A program made the position numbers and the translations under genes. A stretch of DNA of 64,000 nucleotides, taken from contig NZ_SMNT01000014.1 in assembly GCF_004348265.1 (NCBI RefSeq), positions 1-64,000 on the forward strand, read 5' to 3'. Each line of letters begins with the position of its first letter. Within the stretch, counting starts at the first letter, position 1. Source of the stretch: Methylobacterium segetis (GTDB lineage Bacteria > Pseudomonadota > Alphaproteobacteria > Rhizobiales > Beijerinckiaceae). Shown piece after piece: positions 17,075-26,596 of this stretch. The notes beneath the pieces were generated by a model. The model saw nothing but the letters and a program-made list of their open reading frames with translations. It made no database searches and was not told the origin of the DNA.

Positions 17075-19393
17075 TCAGAACGACAGCCTCATCCCGCCGA
17101 CGACGTTGCGCGGCGCGCCCGCGAACACGGACCCGTTGGTGTTGGCGAGCACGGCGGCGCCGTTCTGCAGGCCGGTCGCGGCGCTGATCGAGTTCGCGAG
17201 GTTCTGCGCCGAGGCCACGTAGGTCCGGTCGAAGAGGTTGCGCACCTCGACGAACAGGTTCAGCCGCTTCGCGTAGCCGACGAGATCCGTGGCGTAGTGC
17301 AGGTTCAGGTTGACGAGGCTGTAGCCCGGCGCCCGCAGCAGGTTGGCGTTGTCGATGAAGAAATCGTCCTGGAACACCGTCTCGACATAGGCGCCGAGCC
17401 CGGCGAGCGGGCCGGTCGTGTGCTCGTAGCCGACCCGGGCGAGGAGCTGGTTGGCCGGCACGCCGGGGATGCGGTTGCCGGCCCGGTCGAAGCGGGCGGT
17501 GCGGACGCCCGCGCTCAATTGCTCGACGTAGCGCGTGTAGAGCTGGTCGTCGTAGGTGTAGGCGGCGGTCGCGCTCCAGCCCGGCGCGAAGGCCCAGGTC
17601 GCCCCGACCTCGACGCCGCGGTGCTCGGAGGCCGGCGCGTTGAAGGTGAAGTTGAGAAGGCCCGCACCGGGCGACTGGGTGATCAGCTCGTTGCGGAAGA
17701 ACTCGTAGAACCCCGTCACGCTGAGGCGGAGGGTCTCGGTCGGCGTCCAGTCGACGCCGAGGTCGAAGCCGAGATTCTCCTGCGTCCTCAATTGCAGGTT
17801 GCTGCCCGGCACGCCGGCCGGCGTGACGAACAGGTTGGCCGCGGACGGTGTGCTGTAGCCCGTCGCGACCCTTCCCCGGATCTGCCACGCCTCGCTCGGC
17901 CGGTAGAGCAGGGCGAGTTCCGGCGCGACGTTGAGGAAGCTCCGGTCCACGTCGGCGATCGCCCGCGTCGAGCCGGCCGCGCTGTAGGTGAAGGTCGTGT
18001 TGCGTCCCGTGATGGTCGTGGTCTCGGCGCTGATCCCGGCCACGGCGATGACGCGGTCGCTCAGCTGCACCTCGGCTCGGGCGCGGCCGCCGAGATTGGC
18101 CTGCACCGTGTCCTGGTCGGCGATCAGGGCGCCGAGCGCCGGCCCGGCCCCGAGCACCCGGTTGTAGGTCCGGCTGAGACTGTCGAGCGTGTTGTAGGCG
18201 AGCGCCACGTAGCCGGTGGCGGGCAGGCCGAACAGGTCGCCCCGGCGGGTCACGTCGGTGAGGAAGTTGAACCCCGGGAAGTCGCCGCGCGTGGACGTGG
18301 TGTAGAAGGGCTGGTTGATGTTGCGGTCGTCGAAGACGAGCTGCGTGCGCCAGGTCGTGAAGGCGTCGAGGTCGTGCTCCCAGCGCGCGCCGACGAGGGT
18401 GCGGCGATCATCGCGCAGGAAGGCGCCCTGGTCGGCCGTCACCGGCACCGTGGCGCCGAAGCGGCCATTCGCCAGCAGGTTGAAGGTGGTGCAGCCCGGT
18501 GCCGCATTGGCCGCCGTGAGGCAGCCGCGCTGGAAGGGGTTGAGGGCGAACTGGTTGAGCGAGGTCCGGCCCGGCAGCAGCGTGAAGAGCGTGTTGTTGA
18601 TGATCTTCAGGGTGAAGCGGTTGTCGGGCGTCGGCGTGTAGGTGCCGAGGAAGTTCACGGTCTGCGTGTCGAAGGAATTGTGGCTGATGAAGCCGTTGCC
18701 GCGCGTGTCGCTGGCGAACAGGCTGTACTCGAACGGGCCGCTCACCCCGCCGATCGTGGTGTAGGTGTTGAGGTAGCCGAAGCTGCCGGCATCGACGCCG
18801 GCCTCGATGCCGTTGATCTCGGCGCCCCGCCGCGTGACGAAGTTCAGGGCGCCGCCGGTCGCGAAATTGCCGAAGAAGGGCGATTGCGGCCCGCGGAACA
18901 CGTCGATGCGGTTGTAGGCGCGCGGGTCGGTCAGGTCGAAGCGCGAGGAGCCGTCCGCCTGCGTGACGGGGAAGCCGTCCTCCAGCACCACCATGTTGCG
19001 GGAGACGCCGGTCGCGCGGGCGTTGTTGCCGCGGATCGAGACGACGACGTCGCGGGGGCCGTTGCCCTGGCGCACGGTCACGCCGGGGCTGTTGCGCAGG
19101 ATGTCGGCCACGGTCGTCGCCGCGCGGTTGTCGATCACGCCCTCGCGCCCGATGCTGGTGACGACCTCGCCCACGGGCCTGTCGAGGGGCGTCGGGGCCG
19201 CGGCGAGAAGAGGCGTGCCGGCGGGCTGGCCGGCGGCCGGGCCCGGGCCGCGGCCCTCGCCGGCGACGGAGAGCTCCTCCAGGGTGACGGTCTCGCCGGC
19301 CTTCTGGGCCTGGGCCGCGGAGAGGGCGAGGGGGCCGGCGGCGAGGAGGGCCAGCGGGGGGGTGCCGAGGATCCGGCGACGAAGCGAGGGCAT
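17075..19393 (-). CDS. TonB-dependent outer-membrane receptor
   Basis: A 772-residue receptor. The signal peptide is residues 1-29 (cleavage after AQAQ). A TonB-box-like segment (ETVTLEELSVAG) follows at about 33-45. The plug domain (about 70-190) includes VADILRNSPGVTVRQGNG, VSIRGNNARATGVSRNMVVL and RIDVFRGPQSPFFGNFATGG. The rest is the 22-stranded barrel with alternating aromatic strands, ending NVVGGMRLSF with the terminal Phe required for outer-membrane insertion. The plug resembles FecA-type iron receptors. It is 98 bp downstream of the PepSY protein and in the same direction as the DUF2946-like gene, which suggests an iron- or copper-uptake operon. The ligand is unknown. Confidence 0.93.
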   Translation of the reverse strand: MPSLRRRILGTPPLALLAAGPLALSAAQAQKAGETVTLEELSVAGEGRGPGPAAGQPAGTPLLAAAPTPLDRPVGEVVTSIGREGVIDNRAATTVADILRNSPGVTVRQGNGPRDVVVSIRGNNARATGVSRNMVVLEDGFPVTQADGSSRFDLTDPRAYNRIDVFRGPQSPFFGNFATGGALNFVTRRGAEINGIEAGVDAGSFGYLNTYTTIGGVSGPFEYSLFASDTRGNGFISHNSFDTQTVNFLGTYTPTPDNRFTLKIINNTLFTLLPGRTSLNQFALNPFQRGCLTAANAAPGCTTFNLLANGRFGATVPVTADQGAFLRDDRRTLVGARWEHDLDAFTTWRTQLVFDDRNINQPFYTTSTRGDFPGFNFLTDVTRRGDLFGLPATGYVALAYNTLDSLSRTYNRVLGAGPALGALIADQDTVQANLGGRARAEVQLSDRVIAVAGISAETTTITGRNTTFTYSAAGSTRAIADVDRSFLNVAPELALLYRPSEAWQIRGRVATGYSTPSAANLFVTPAGVPGSNLQLRTQENLGFDLGVDWTPTETLRLSVTGFYEFFRNELITQSPGAGLLNFTFNAPASEHRGVEVGATWAFAPGWSATAAYTYDDQLYTRYVEQLSAGVRTARFDRAGNRIPGVPANQLLARVGYEHTTGPLAGLGAYVETVFQDDFFIDNANLLRAPGYSLVNLNLHYATDLVGYAKRLNLFVEVRNLFDRTYVASAQNLANSISAATGLQNGAAVLANTNGSVFAGAPRNVVGGMRLSF

Positions 19394-19491
19394 CGGGAAG
19401 GCTCATCGAGGGAGTGCGGCCGCGCGGGGCTGCAGCGGCCAGGGCTGTCGGGGATCGGCGATCGCGGGCGCGCGGGGACGCGGCCCGCGCG

Positions 19492-20868
19492 TCAGCCGGC
19501 AAGGCGGGCGCGCAGGGCCTGCACGCCGAGGTCGGCGAGGAGCATGGCGAGGATGACGAGCCCCGTGAGCGGGAACAGCGCGCCGAGGCCGAGAACGAGC
19601 CCCGTCACGGTCACCGCGACGCGCCGGTCGCGCGGCCAGGGCGGCACGCCGAGGCGCCCGGCCGGGCGGCGCTTCCACCACATCACCGCGGCCGTGACGG
19701 CGAGGAGCAGCGTGGCGAGGCAGAAGGCGAGCATCGCGAACTGGTTGGCGCGGCCCCAATGCTCGCCCTTGTGGATGCCGATCCCGTACTGGATCGCCCG
19801 CGCGACGCCGCCGAGATCGCCGAACCGCACGTCGACGAGCGGCCGGCCGGTATACTGGTCGAGGGAGATCATCCGCTGGCGGGTGACGTCGTGCGGGTAG
19901 GCGGCCGCCGCGAACACGCCCCGGTCGCCCACCGGCAGCGACACCTCGAAGCCGCGCGGCATCCCGAGCTCCCTGAGGATCGCCACGGCCCGGCCGAGGC
20001 CGATGGCGGGCGCGGCCGAGGGCTCGGAGGCCGGGACGGGCGCGTCCTGCATCGCCCATCCGGCCGTCGTCAGCATCTCCCGCATCGGCAGGTCCGAGAC
20101 GGCCTTGTCCGCCCAGAGGGCACGGGGCTGGCCGAGGCCCGCCTCGTTCGACCACGTGCGCAGCTGCTGCCCCCACCAGATCGACCAGGGCAGGCCGGTG
20201 GCGGCCAGGAACAGGAGGCCGGCCCCGGCGACGAAGCCCGTGACCGCGTGGAGATCGCGCCACCAGACCCGCCGGCGCGGCGTCTGCCGGAGCGTGACGA
20301 CCCCCCCGCTCTGCCGGCGCGGCCACCACAGGTAGGTGCCGGTCACGACGAGGATGATGGCGAAGCCCGCCACGACCTCGATCACGCCGTTCGCGACCGG
20401 CCCGAAATAGGCGAGGCTGTGCAGCCGGCGCACCACCGTCAGGGCCTCGTCGTCGCGCGGGACGCGGTCGAGCACGTCGCCGGTGTAGGGATCGAGATAG
20501 ACGAGGGTCTTGCCGGCGCCCTCGGCCATCGTCACCACCGCCGAGCCCGCCGGATCGGCGGGGTCGGTCAGGGCGACCGGCGTCGCGCCCGGCACGGCCT
20601 CGGAGGCGTTGAAGAGCAGCCGGTCCGGGCTGAGGGGCGGGGTGGCCCGCGGCGCCACGACCGTCCGGTGGGCGAACAGGGTGGCGTTGATCTCGTCCTT
20701 GAACAGGTAGAGCGAGCCGGTGACCGAGAGCAGGATCAGGAACGGCAGGCAGAGCAGCCCGGCGTAGAAGTGCCAGCGCCAGACGGCGCGGTAGACCGCG
20801 TCGCCCGACGGGCGCGCGGCGGAGACGGCCTGGAACGCGAGAGCGTCGCCGTCGAGGGAGCGTGACAT
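19492..20868 (-). CDS. PepSY-associated membrane protein (PiuB type)
   Basis: A 458-residue inner-membrane protein with four main helices: about residues 30-55 (WHFYAGLLCLPFLILLSVTG), 160-185 (IEVVAGFAIILVVTGTYLWW), 205-225 and 385-410, plus C-terminal hydrophobic segments. Periplasmic PepSY-like regions include VYLDPYTGDVLDRVPRDDEA and ISLDQYTGRPLVDVRF. Conserved histidines (RWHFYAG, RRLHSLAYFG, WRDLHAVTGF, IHKGEHWG) suit haem or metal binding and match the family linked to iron uptake or ferric-siderophore reduction. It is encoded directly before the TonB receptor, supporting a reductive step after metal import. Confidence 0.9.
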   Translation of the reverse strand: MSRSLDGDALAFQAVSAARPSGDAVYRAVWRWHFYAGLLCLPFLILLSVTGSLYLFKDEINATLFAHRTVVAPRATPPLSPDRLLFNASEAVPGATPVALTDPADPAGSAVVTMAEGAGKTLVYLDPYTGDVLDRVPRDDEALTVVRRLHSLAYFGPVANGVIEVVAGFAIILVVTGTYLWWPRRQSGGVVTLRQTPRRRVWWRDLHAVTGFVAGAGLLFLAATGLPWSIWWGQQLRTWSNEAGLGQPRALWADKAVSDLPMREMLTTAGWAMQDAPVPASEPSAAPAIGLGRAVAILRELGMPRGFEVSLPVGDRGVFAAAAYPHDVTRQRMISLDQYTGRPLVDVRFGDLGGVARAIQYGIGIHKGEHWGRANQFAMLAFCLATLLLAVTAAVMWWKRRPAGRLGVPPWPRDRRVAVTVTGLVLGLGALFPLTGLVILAMLLADLGVQALRARLAG

Positions 20869-20908
20869 GGGAGGGGTCCGGGTCTGAGCGATCGGGAGGG
20901 CTGATCGG

Positions 20909-21274
20909 TCAGAGGGTGGGCGGACCTCGCGGGCTGACGGACGGGTCGGGCGGCGCGCGCGCGCGGATCAGGTCGGCGGCGCGCCAGGGGGCCGGGGCCG
21001 CAATGCCGGGCGACCACAGCACCGCCGCGAAGGCGGAGGCCCCCGGCGGCAGAAGCTCCGCTGCCTGGGCGAGGGTGCAGCAGGCGTGCGGGTGGCAGAG
21101 CGCGGCCCCGCCCTCGGGCGAGCCCGAGCCGTCATGCGCGCAGATCGCATCGGTGAGCGCGGCGGGGGGAAGGGGGGCGAGGCCGCCCAGGAAGGCCTGC
21201 AGCAGCAGCGCGTAGAGCGCGATCACCCCGATGATCGCGCGACCCCGAGCCGTCAGAGGCAGGTTCCCACGCAT
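20909..21274 (-). CDS. DUF2946-like small membrane protein
   Basis: A 121-residue protein, first gene of the three-gene minus-strand metal-uptake operon (40 bp before the PepSY gene). One N-terminal helix (residues about 12-33, GRAIIGVIALYALLLQAFLG) is followed by a short periplasmic region with a cysteine/histidine cluster: ICAHDG, then ALCHPHACCTLAQ. This spacing resembles DUF2946 proteins, often found with TonB receptors and sometimes with copper homeostasis genes. The CxxxxCC/H cluster could bind a soft metal such as Cu(I). That function is inferred, not shown. It diverges from the kdp operon. Confidence 0.65.
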   Translation of the reverse strand: MRGNLPLTARGRAIIGVIALYALLLQAFLGGLAPLPPAALTDAICAHDGSGSPEGGAALCHPHACCTLAQAAELLPPGASAFAAVLWSPGIAAPAPWRAADLIRARAPPDPSVSPRGPPTL

Positions 21275-21657
21275 GTCCCGTTCTTAGGGAGCCGGCCTCC
21301 GGCCCGTCAACGCGAGGGCGGAAACCGGCATGTCGATAACCGGCCCGCGCCCGGCAAAGGCTTGAGCCTGTTGCACAAAAGCCCGCCCGGATCGGTCCGG
21401 TGCCGTACGCGCCCGCCCGCCCGGACCCCGCCGGTCGCGTTGCCGCGCCGCGCTGCGGCGTCGGGCTTCCCGAATCGGGGCCGGGACATCCGGCGACGCG
21501 GCGGGAGGCCGCGATCCGGCCGATCCTCATGCGATCCTTATAAGAACGCCCCCCTCTCCCTCTCGAACCCTAACGCGGTTCCCCTCCACTATCCCGGCAG
21601 GCCGAGGCCGCCGGCGCGTGGCCCGGTCGACCCGGCGGACCGGACACGGGACGCACC
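21275..21657. promoter_or_regulatory. Divergent promoter region: metal operon / kdp operon
   Basis: 383 bp separating the minus-strand DUF2946-like operon from the kdp operon. Its right third (about 21525-21600) is the likely kdp promoter: TTATAA at 21538-21543 is the best -10-like hexamer, followed by a C/T-rich leader. KdpE would be expected to bind just upstream, but I cannot identify a reliable KdpE box. No gene is supported. Confidence 0.4.
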
Positions 21658-21741
21658 ATGCTCGACATCGTCTTCATCGCCGGCGGCCTCGCCTTCTTCG
21701 CCCTCGCCGCCGGCTACGCCTCGCTCTGCGAGCGCCTCTGA
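21658..21741 (+). CDS. 27-aa membrane peptide heading the kdp operon
   Basis: A short gene from the ATG at 21658 to the TGA at 21739-21741. The 27 residues form a single hydrophobic helix (MLDIVFIAGGLAFFALAAGY) with a short polar end containing one cysteine (SLCERL). It ends 10 bp before kdpF and has the same size and organisation, so it looks like a second KdpF-like peptide rather than noise. Peptides of this form precede kdpF in several Rhizobiales, as far as I recall. It may help stabilise the KdpABC complex. Confidence 0.65.
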   Translation: MLDIVFIAGGLAFFALAAGYASLCERL

Positions 21742-21751
21742 GGCCCCCTCC

Positions 21752-21841
21752 ATGACCCTCGATCTCGCCCTCGGCGCCCTCGTGACGGCCGGGCTCCTCG
21801 TCTACCTCACCTACGCCCTCGTCCGCCCCGAGCGGTTCTGA
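21752..21841 (+). CDS. kdpF: KdpF, potassium-transporting ATPase small subunit
   Basis: A 29-residue single-helix peptide (MTLDLALGALVTAGLLVYLT...), ending ALVRPERF, which is the standard KdpF C-terminus (YALLxPExF). In E. coli KdpF is a lipid-like stabiliser of the KdpABC complex in the inner membrane. It starts 10 bp after the 27-aa peptide and 21 bp before kdpA, in one transcription unit. Confidence 0.9.
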   Translation: MTLDLALGALVTAGLLVYLTYALVRPERF

Positions 21842-21862
21842 GCGGCCGGACGGATCTCCCCC

Positions 21863-23578
21863 ATGACCCTCAATGGCTGGATGCAGATCGCGCTCTACGG
21901 CGCGCTCGTGCTGGCGCTCGTGAAGCCGCTCGGTCTGTACATGACCCGCGTCTTCAACGGCGAGCGCACCTTGCTCTCGCCCCTGCTCGCCCCCGTCGAG
22001 CGCGGGCTCTACCGCGCCTCGGGCATCGACTCCGCCCAGGAGCAGACCTGGCTCGGCTACGCGGGCGCGATGATCGTCTTCAACCTCCTCGGCTTCGTGC
22101 TGCTCTACGCCCTCCTGCGCCTGCAGGCGGTGCTGCCGCTCAACCCGGCCGATCAGGCGGCGGTGGCGCCGGACCTCGCCTTCAACACCGCGACGAGCTT
22201 CGTCACCAACACCAACTGGCAATCCTACGGCGGCGAGACCACGCTCTCGTACCTGTCGCAGATGCTGGGGCTGACCCACCAGAACTTCGTCTCGGCGGCG
22301 TCGGGCATCGCGGTCGCGGTGGCGCTGATCCGCGGCTTCTCGCGCGCCTCGTCGCGCACGCTCGGCTCGTTCTGGGTCGATCTGACCCGCGCGACCCTCT
22401 ACGTCCTGCTGCCGGCCTGCATGGTCCTCACCCTGGTCCTGGTCTCGCAGGGGATGCCGCAGACGCTCCGGCCGTCCGTCGAGGCGATCACGCTGGAAGG
22501 CGCCCGGCAGACCATCGCGGTCGGCCCCGTGGCGAGCCAGGTCGCGATCAAGATGCTCGGCACCAACGGCGGCGGCTTCTTCAACGCCAACGCCGCGCAC
22601 CCGTTCGAGAACCCGACGGCGCTCTCGAACCTCCTGCAGATGGTCGCGATCTTCGCCATCGGCGCCGCGCTCACCAACGTGTTCGGCCGCATGGTCGGGG
22701 ACGAGCGCCAGGGCTGGGCGATCCTCGCCGCCATGGGCGTGCTGTTCGTCGCCGGCGTCGCCGTCACCTACTGGGCCGAGGCGAATGCCCACGGCGTCCT
22801 CGCGCAGCTCGGCCTGACCGGGGGCAACATGGAGGGCAAGGAGGTCCGCTTCGGGATCGCCGCCTCCGCGCTCTTCGCGGTGATCACCACGGCCGCCTCC
22901 TGCGGCGCGGTGAACGCCATGCACGATTCCTTCACGGCGCTCGGCGGCCTCGTGCCGCTCCTCAACATGCAGCTCGGCGAGGTCATCGTCGGCGGCGTCG
23001 GCGCCGGCCTCTACGGCATGCTGGTCTTCGTCGTGGTCGCGATCTTCGTCGCCGGCCTGATGGTCGGGCGCACCCCGGAATATCTCGGCAAGAAGATCGA
23101 GGCGCGCGAGGTGAAGATGGCCATGCTCGGCATCCTCTGCCTGCCGCTGATGATGCTGGGCTTCACCGCGCTCGCCACCGTGCTGCCGGCGGGCCTCGCC
23201 GGGCCCGCGAATGCCGGCCCGCACGGCTTCTCGGAGATCCTCTACGCCTACAGCTCGGCCGCCGCCAACAACGGCTCGGCCTTCGGCGGCCTCACCGCGA
23301 ACACGCCGTTCTACAACGCCACGCTCGCCGTCGCGATGCTGGTCGGGCGCTTCTTCGTGAAGATCCCGGTGCTCGCCATCGCCGGCTCGCTCGCGCGGAA
23401 GCCGACGCTGCCCGCCTCCGCCGGCACCTTCCCGACCCATGGCGGCCTGTTCGTGGGCCTCCTCGTCGGCGTGGTCCTGATCATCGGCGGGCTGACCTTC
23501 TTCCCGTCCCTGGCGCTCGGCCCCCTCGTCGAGCATTTCGCGGGCGCGGCGGGCCAGACGTTCGCGGCGGGCGGCTGA
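21863..23578 (+). CDS. kdpA: KdpA, potassium-binding and translocating subunit
   Basis: A 571-residue channel-like subunit of the KdpFABC P-type ATPase. About ten membrane helices in four repeated M1-P-M2 units of the superfamily of K+ transporters. Selectivity-filter regions include [48 protein letters not shown] and [17 protein letters not shown], all conserved. The N-terminus [20 protein letters not shown] and length match the family. It selects K+ with high affinity and hands it to KdpB. It is followed after 2 bp by a small extra gene before kdpB, which is not the usual arrangement. Confidence 0.97.
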   Translation: MTLNGWMQIALYGALVLALVKPLGLYMTRVFNGERTLLSPLLAPVERGLYRASGIDSAQEQTWLGYAGAMIVFNLLGFVLLYALLRLQAVLPLNPADQAAVAPDLAFNTATSFVTNTNWQSYGGETTLSYLSQMLGLTHQNFVSAASGIAVAVALIRGFSRASSRTLGSFWVDLTRATLYVLLPACMVLTLVLVSQGMPQTLRPSVEAITLEGARQTIAVGPVASQVAIKMLGTNGGGFFNANAAHPFENPTALSNLLQMVAIFAIGAALTNVFGRMVGDERQGWAILAAMGVLFVAGVAVTYWAEANAHGVLAQLGLTGGNMEGKEVRFGIAASALFAVITTAASCGAVNAMHDSFTALGGLVPLLNMQLGEVIVGGVGAGLYGMLVFVVVAIFVAGLMVGRTPEYLGKKIEAREVKMAMLGILCLPLMMLGFTALATVLPAGLAGPANAGPHGFSEILYAYSSAAANNGSAFGGLTANTPFYNATLAVAMLVGRFFVKIPVLAIAGSLARKPTLPASAGTFPTHGGLFVGLLVGVVLIIGGLTFFPSLALGPLVEHFAGAAGQTFAAGG

Positions 23579-23580
23579 GC

Positions 23581-23757
23581 ATGCGCCACGCCGTTCATCC
23601 CCGCCGTCACGGGCTGCCGCAGCGACCGCGCCTGCGCGGGGCGCCGCCCGCGCGCCTCTCCGACCTGATCCTGGCCCTCGTCGGCGTGTGGCTCCTCGGC
23701 GCCCTCGCCCTGATGGCCGCGGCCGCCGCCCTGACAAGCCGCGCGCCGACGCCCTGA
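23581..23757 (+). CDS. 58-aa membrane peptide inserted between kdpA and kdpB
   Basis: A frame of 59 codons from the ATG at 23581 (two bases after the kdpA stop) to the TGA at 23755. The N-terminal 28 residues are strongly basic with repeated Arg/His/Pro (MRHAVHPRRHGLPQRPRLRG). A single hydrophobic helix follows (LILALVGVWLLGALALMAAA) and a short tail (LTSRAPTP). The tight coupling to kdpA and the positive-inside topology support a real gene. It matches no Kdp subunit I know. It could be an extra accessory subunit of the complex; no function is assigned. Confidence 0.6.
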   Translation: MRHAVHPRRHGLPQRPRLRGAPPARLSDLILALVGVWLLGALALMAAAAALTSRAPTP

Positions 23758-23811
23758 CACCCGACGGCCCGGCCCCGGCCCCGGGTCTCCCACCCCACCG
23801 GACATCGAACC

Positions 23812-25917
23812 ATGTCGCGTCAGACCCGATCCCTGTTCAGCGCCGCCCTTCTCGGGCCGGCCCTCCTCGGCTCCGTCCGGAAGCTCGATCCGCGCAGCCT
23901 GATCCGCAACCCGGTCCTGTTCGTCGTCGAGGTCGTGGCGGCGCTGACCACCGTCCTGTTCGTCCGCGACCTGATCGCGGGCGGGGCCGACCTCGCGTTC
24001 TCCGGCCAGATCATCCTCTGGCTCTGGTTCACCCTGCTCTTCGCCAATTTCGCCGAGGCGCTGGCGGAGGGCCGCGGCAAGGCACAGGCGGAGGCGCTGC
24101 GCCGCACGCGGACCGAGATGACGGCCAAGCGCCTCACGGGCCGGGATCCGGGCCCTTCCGGCCGCGCCTACGAGACCGTCCCGGGCACGAGCCTGCGGGT
24201 CGGCGACGTGGTGCTGGTCGAGGCCGGCGACCTGATCCCCTCCGACGGCGAGGTGATCGCGGGCGTCGCCTCCGTCAACGAGGCGGCCATCACCGGCGAA
24301 TCCGCCCCCGTCATCCGGGAATCGGGCGGCGACCGCTCGGCCGTGACCGGCGGCACGCAGGTGCTCTCGGACGAGATCCGGGTGCGGATCACGGCCGCCC
24401 CCGGCTCGACCTTCGTCGACCGCATGATCGCGCTCGTCGAGGGCGCCTCCCGCCAGAAGACCCCGAACGAGATCGCGCTCAACATCCTGCTCGCCGGGCT
24501 CACCCTGGTGTTCGTCTTCGCGGTGGCCTCGATCCCGAGCTTCGCGAGCTACGCCGGCGGGGCGATCCCGGTCATCCTCCTCGTCGCGCTGTTCGTGACG
24601 CTCATCCCCACCACGATCGGCGCGCTGCTCTCGGCCATCGGCATCGCCGGCATGGACCGCCTCGTGCGCTTCAACGTGCTCGCGATGTCGGGCCGCGCGG
24701 TCGAGGCGGCGGGCGACGTCGACACGCTGCTGCTCGACAAGACGGGCACGATCACGCTCGGCAACCGGCAGGCGACCGAGTTCCGCCCCGTGCGGGGCGT
24801 CCCGGAGCTGGACCTCGCCGATGCCGCGCAGCTCGCGTCGCTCGCCGACGAGACGCCGGAGGGCCGCTCCATCGTCGTGCTCGCCAAGGAGGCCTACGGC
24901 CTGCGCGCCCGCGACATGGCCGGGCTGAACGCCACCTTCGTGCCCTTCAGCGCCCAGTCGCGGATGTCGGGCGTCGACCTCGACGGGTCCTCGATCCGCA
25001 AGGGCGCGGTCGAGGCCGTCATCGCCTCCGTGACGGGCTGGCCCGCCGCCACGCGCGGCTCGGGCGCGGCGCTCGCCTACCGCCCGGCCGCCGAGCCCGA
25101 GGCGTCGGGCGAGATCCGGGCCATCGCGGAGGCGATCGCCAGGGCCGGCGGCACGCCGCTGGCGGTGGCCCGGGACGGCCGCCTGCTCGGCGTGGTCCAT
25201 CTCAAGGACATCGTGAAGGGCGGCATCCGGGAGCGCTTCGCGGAATTGCGCCGCATGGGCATCCGCACCGTCATGATCACGGGCGACAATCCCGTCGCGG
25301 CCGCGGCCATCGCGGCGGAGGCGGGCGTCGACGACTTCCTCGCCCAGGCCACCCCGGAGGACAAGCTCGCCCTGATCCGCGGCGAGCAGGCCCAGGGCAA
25401 GCTCGTCGCCATGTGCGGCGACGGCACCAACGACGCGCCGGCGCTGGCCCAGGCCGATGTGGGCGTCGCCATGAACACGGGCACCGTGGCCGCGCGCGAG
25501 GCCGGCAACATGGTCGACCTCGATTCCGACCCGACGAAGCTCATCGAGATCGTCGGCATCGGCAAGCAGCTCCTGATGACCCGCGGGGCGCTGACGACCT
25601 TCTCGATCGCCAACGACGTGGCGAAGTACTTCGCGGTCCTTCCGGCGATGTTCCTGACGCTCTACCCGCAGCTCCAGGCGCTCAACGTCATGGGGCTCGC
25701 CTCGCCCCAGAGCGCGATCCTGTCGGCCGTCATCTTCAACGCGCTGATCATCGTGGCGCTGATCCCGCTGGCGCTCCGGGGCGTGGCCTACCGCGCGGTG
25801 GGCGCGGCCGCGCTCCTGCGGCGCAACCTCCTGATCTACGGCCTCGGCGGCGTCCTCGCGCCCTTCGCCGGCATCAAGCTCATCGACATGGCCCTCACCG
25901 CCCTGCACCTCGCCTGA
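23812..25917 (+). CDS. kdpB: KdpB, P-type ATPase catalytic subunit
   Basis: A 701-residue P-type ATPase. Actuator-domain motif [14 protein letters not shown] (about residues 161-174). The phosphorylation motif [10 protein letters not shown] has its aspartate at 309. The nucleotide-binding domain follows ([23 protein letters not shown]), then hinge motif [10 protein letters not shown] and [20 protein letters not shown]. Membrane helices are at both ends. The SSIRKGA lysine of the ATP pocket is present. All catalytic elements are intact. It couples ATP hydrolysis to K+ transport by KdpA. Confidence 0.97.
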   Translation: MSRQTRSLFSAALLGPALLGSVRKLDPRSLIRNPVLFVVEVVAALTTVLFVRDLIAGGADLAFSGQIILWLWFTLLFANFAEALAEGRGKAQAEALRRTRTEMTAKRLTGRDPGPSGRAYETVPGTSLRVGDVVLVEAGDLIPSDGEVIAGVASVNEAAITGESAPVIRESGGDRSAVTGGTQVLSDEIRVRITAAPGSTFVDRMIALVEGASRQKTPNEIALNILLAGLTLVFVFAVASIPSFASYAGGAIPVILLVALFVTLIPTTIGALLSAIGIAGMDRLVRFNVLAMSGRAVEAAGDVDTLLLDKTGTITLGNRQATEFRPVRGVPELDLADAAQLASLADETPEGRSIVVLAKEAYGLRARDMAGLNATFVPFSAQSRMSGVDLDGSSIRKGAVEAVIASVTGWPAATRGSGAALAYRPAAEPEASGEIRAIAEAIARAGGTPLAVARDGRLLGVVHLKDIVKGGIRERFAELRRMGIRTVMITGDNPVAAAAIAAEAGVDDFLAQATPEDKLALIRGEQAQGKLVAMCGDGTNDAPALAQADVGVAMNTGTVAAREAGNMVDLDSDPTKLIEIVGIGKQLLMTRGALTTFSIANDVAKYFAVLPAMFLTLYPQLQALNVMGLASPQSAILSAVIFNALIIVALIPLALRGVAYRAVGAAALLRRNLLIYGLGGVLAPFAGIKLIDMALTALHLA

Positions 25918-25969
25918 GACCCGCCCGAGCATCCCCGTCCCGAGCATTCCCGTCATGAGGAGACCCGCC

Positions 25970-26575
25970 ATGCCGAGCCAGTTCCGCCCCGCCCTCGTCC
26001 TGCTCGTCGCCCTGACGGCGCTCACGGGCCTCGCCTACCCCCTCGCCATGACCGGCCTCGCCGGGGCGATCTTTCCGGCCCGAGCCGCGGGCAGCCTGAT
26101 CGAGCGCGACGGCAGGATCGTCGGCTCGCGCCTGATCGGGCAGGCCTTCACGGGCGCCGGCTATTTCCACGGCCGCCCCTCCGCCACGACGGCGCCCGAC
26201 CCGGCCGATGCGGGCCGGACCGTCCCGTCCCCCTACAACGCGGCGAATTCCGCGGGCTCGAATCTCGGGCCGACGAGCGCGTCCCTCGCCGAGCGGGTGA
26301 AGGCGGACCTCGCGGCGCTGGGAGCCGAGACTCCGGGCCGGCCGATCCCTGTCGACCTCGTGACCACGAGCGGCTCGGGGCTCGACCCCGACATCTCGCC
26401 GGACGCCGCCCTGTTCCAGGTCCCCCGCGTCGCGCGGGCCCGCAACCTGCCCGAGGACAGGCTCCGCGCGCTGGTGGCCGGTCAGGTCGAGGGCCGCACC
26501 CTCGGCCTCCTCGGCGAGCCGCGCGTCAACGTGCTCGCGCTCAATCTCGCCCTCGACGATCTCGCTGGCCGCTGA
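25970..26575 (+). CDS. kdpC: KdpC subunit
   Basis: A 201-residue subunit. The ATG at 25970 follows AGGAG; an in-frame ATG at 25955 overlaps that site and is less likely. One N-terminal helix (residues about 7-30, [20 protein letters not shown]) is followed by the periplasmic domain with the family motifs [50 protein letters not shown] and [16 protein letters not shown]. KdpC acts as a chaperone that increases ATP affinity of the complex. The gene lies 52 bp after kdpB. Confidence 0.96.
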   Translation: MPSQFRPALVLLVALTALTGLAYPLAMTGLAGAIFPARAAGSLIERDGRIVGSRLIGQAFTGAGYFHGRPSATTAPDPADAGRTVPSPYNAANSAGSNLGPTSASLAERVKADLAALGAETPGRPIPVDLVTTSGSGLDPDISPDAALFQVPRVARARNLPEDRLRALVAGQVEGRTLGLLGEPRVNVLALNLALDDLAGR

Positions 26576-26596
26576 CCGCTTCGGTTAGGATCCGGC

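Noticed and set aside
16469..19900. 1143-codon open frame antisense to marC and the TonB receptor
   Set aside because: Charged low-complexity product opposite two clearly recognisable genes.
23311..26025. 904-codon minus-strand frame opposite kdpB
   Set aside because: Shadow of kdpB; the plus strand encodes a textbook P-type ATPase.
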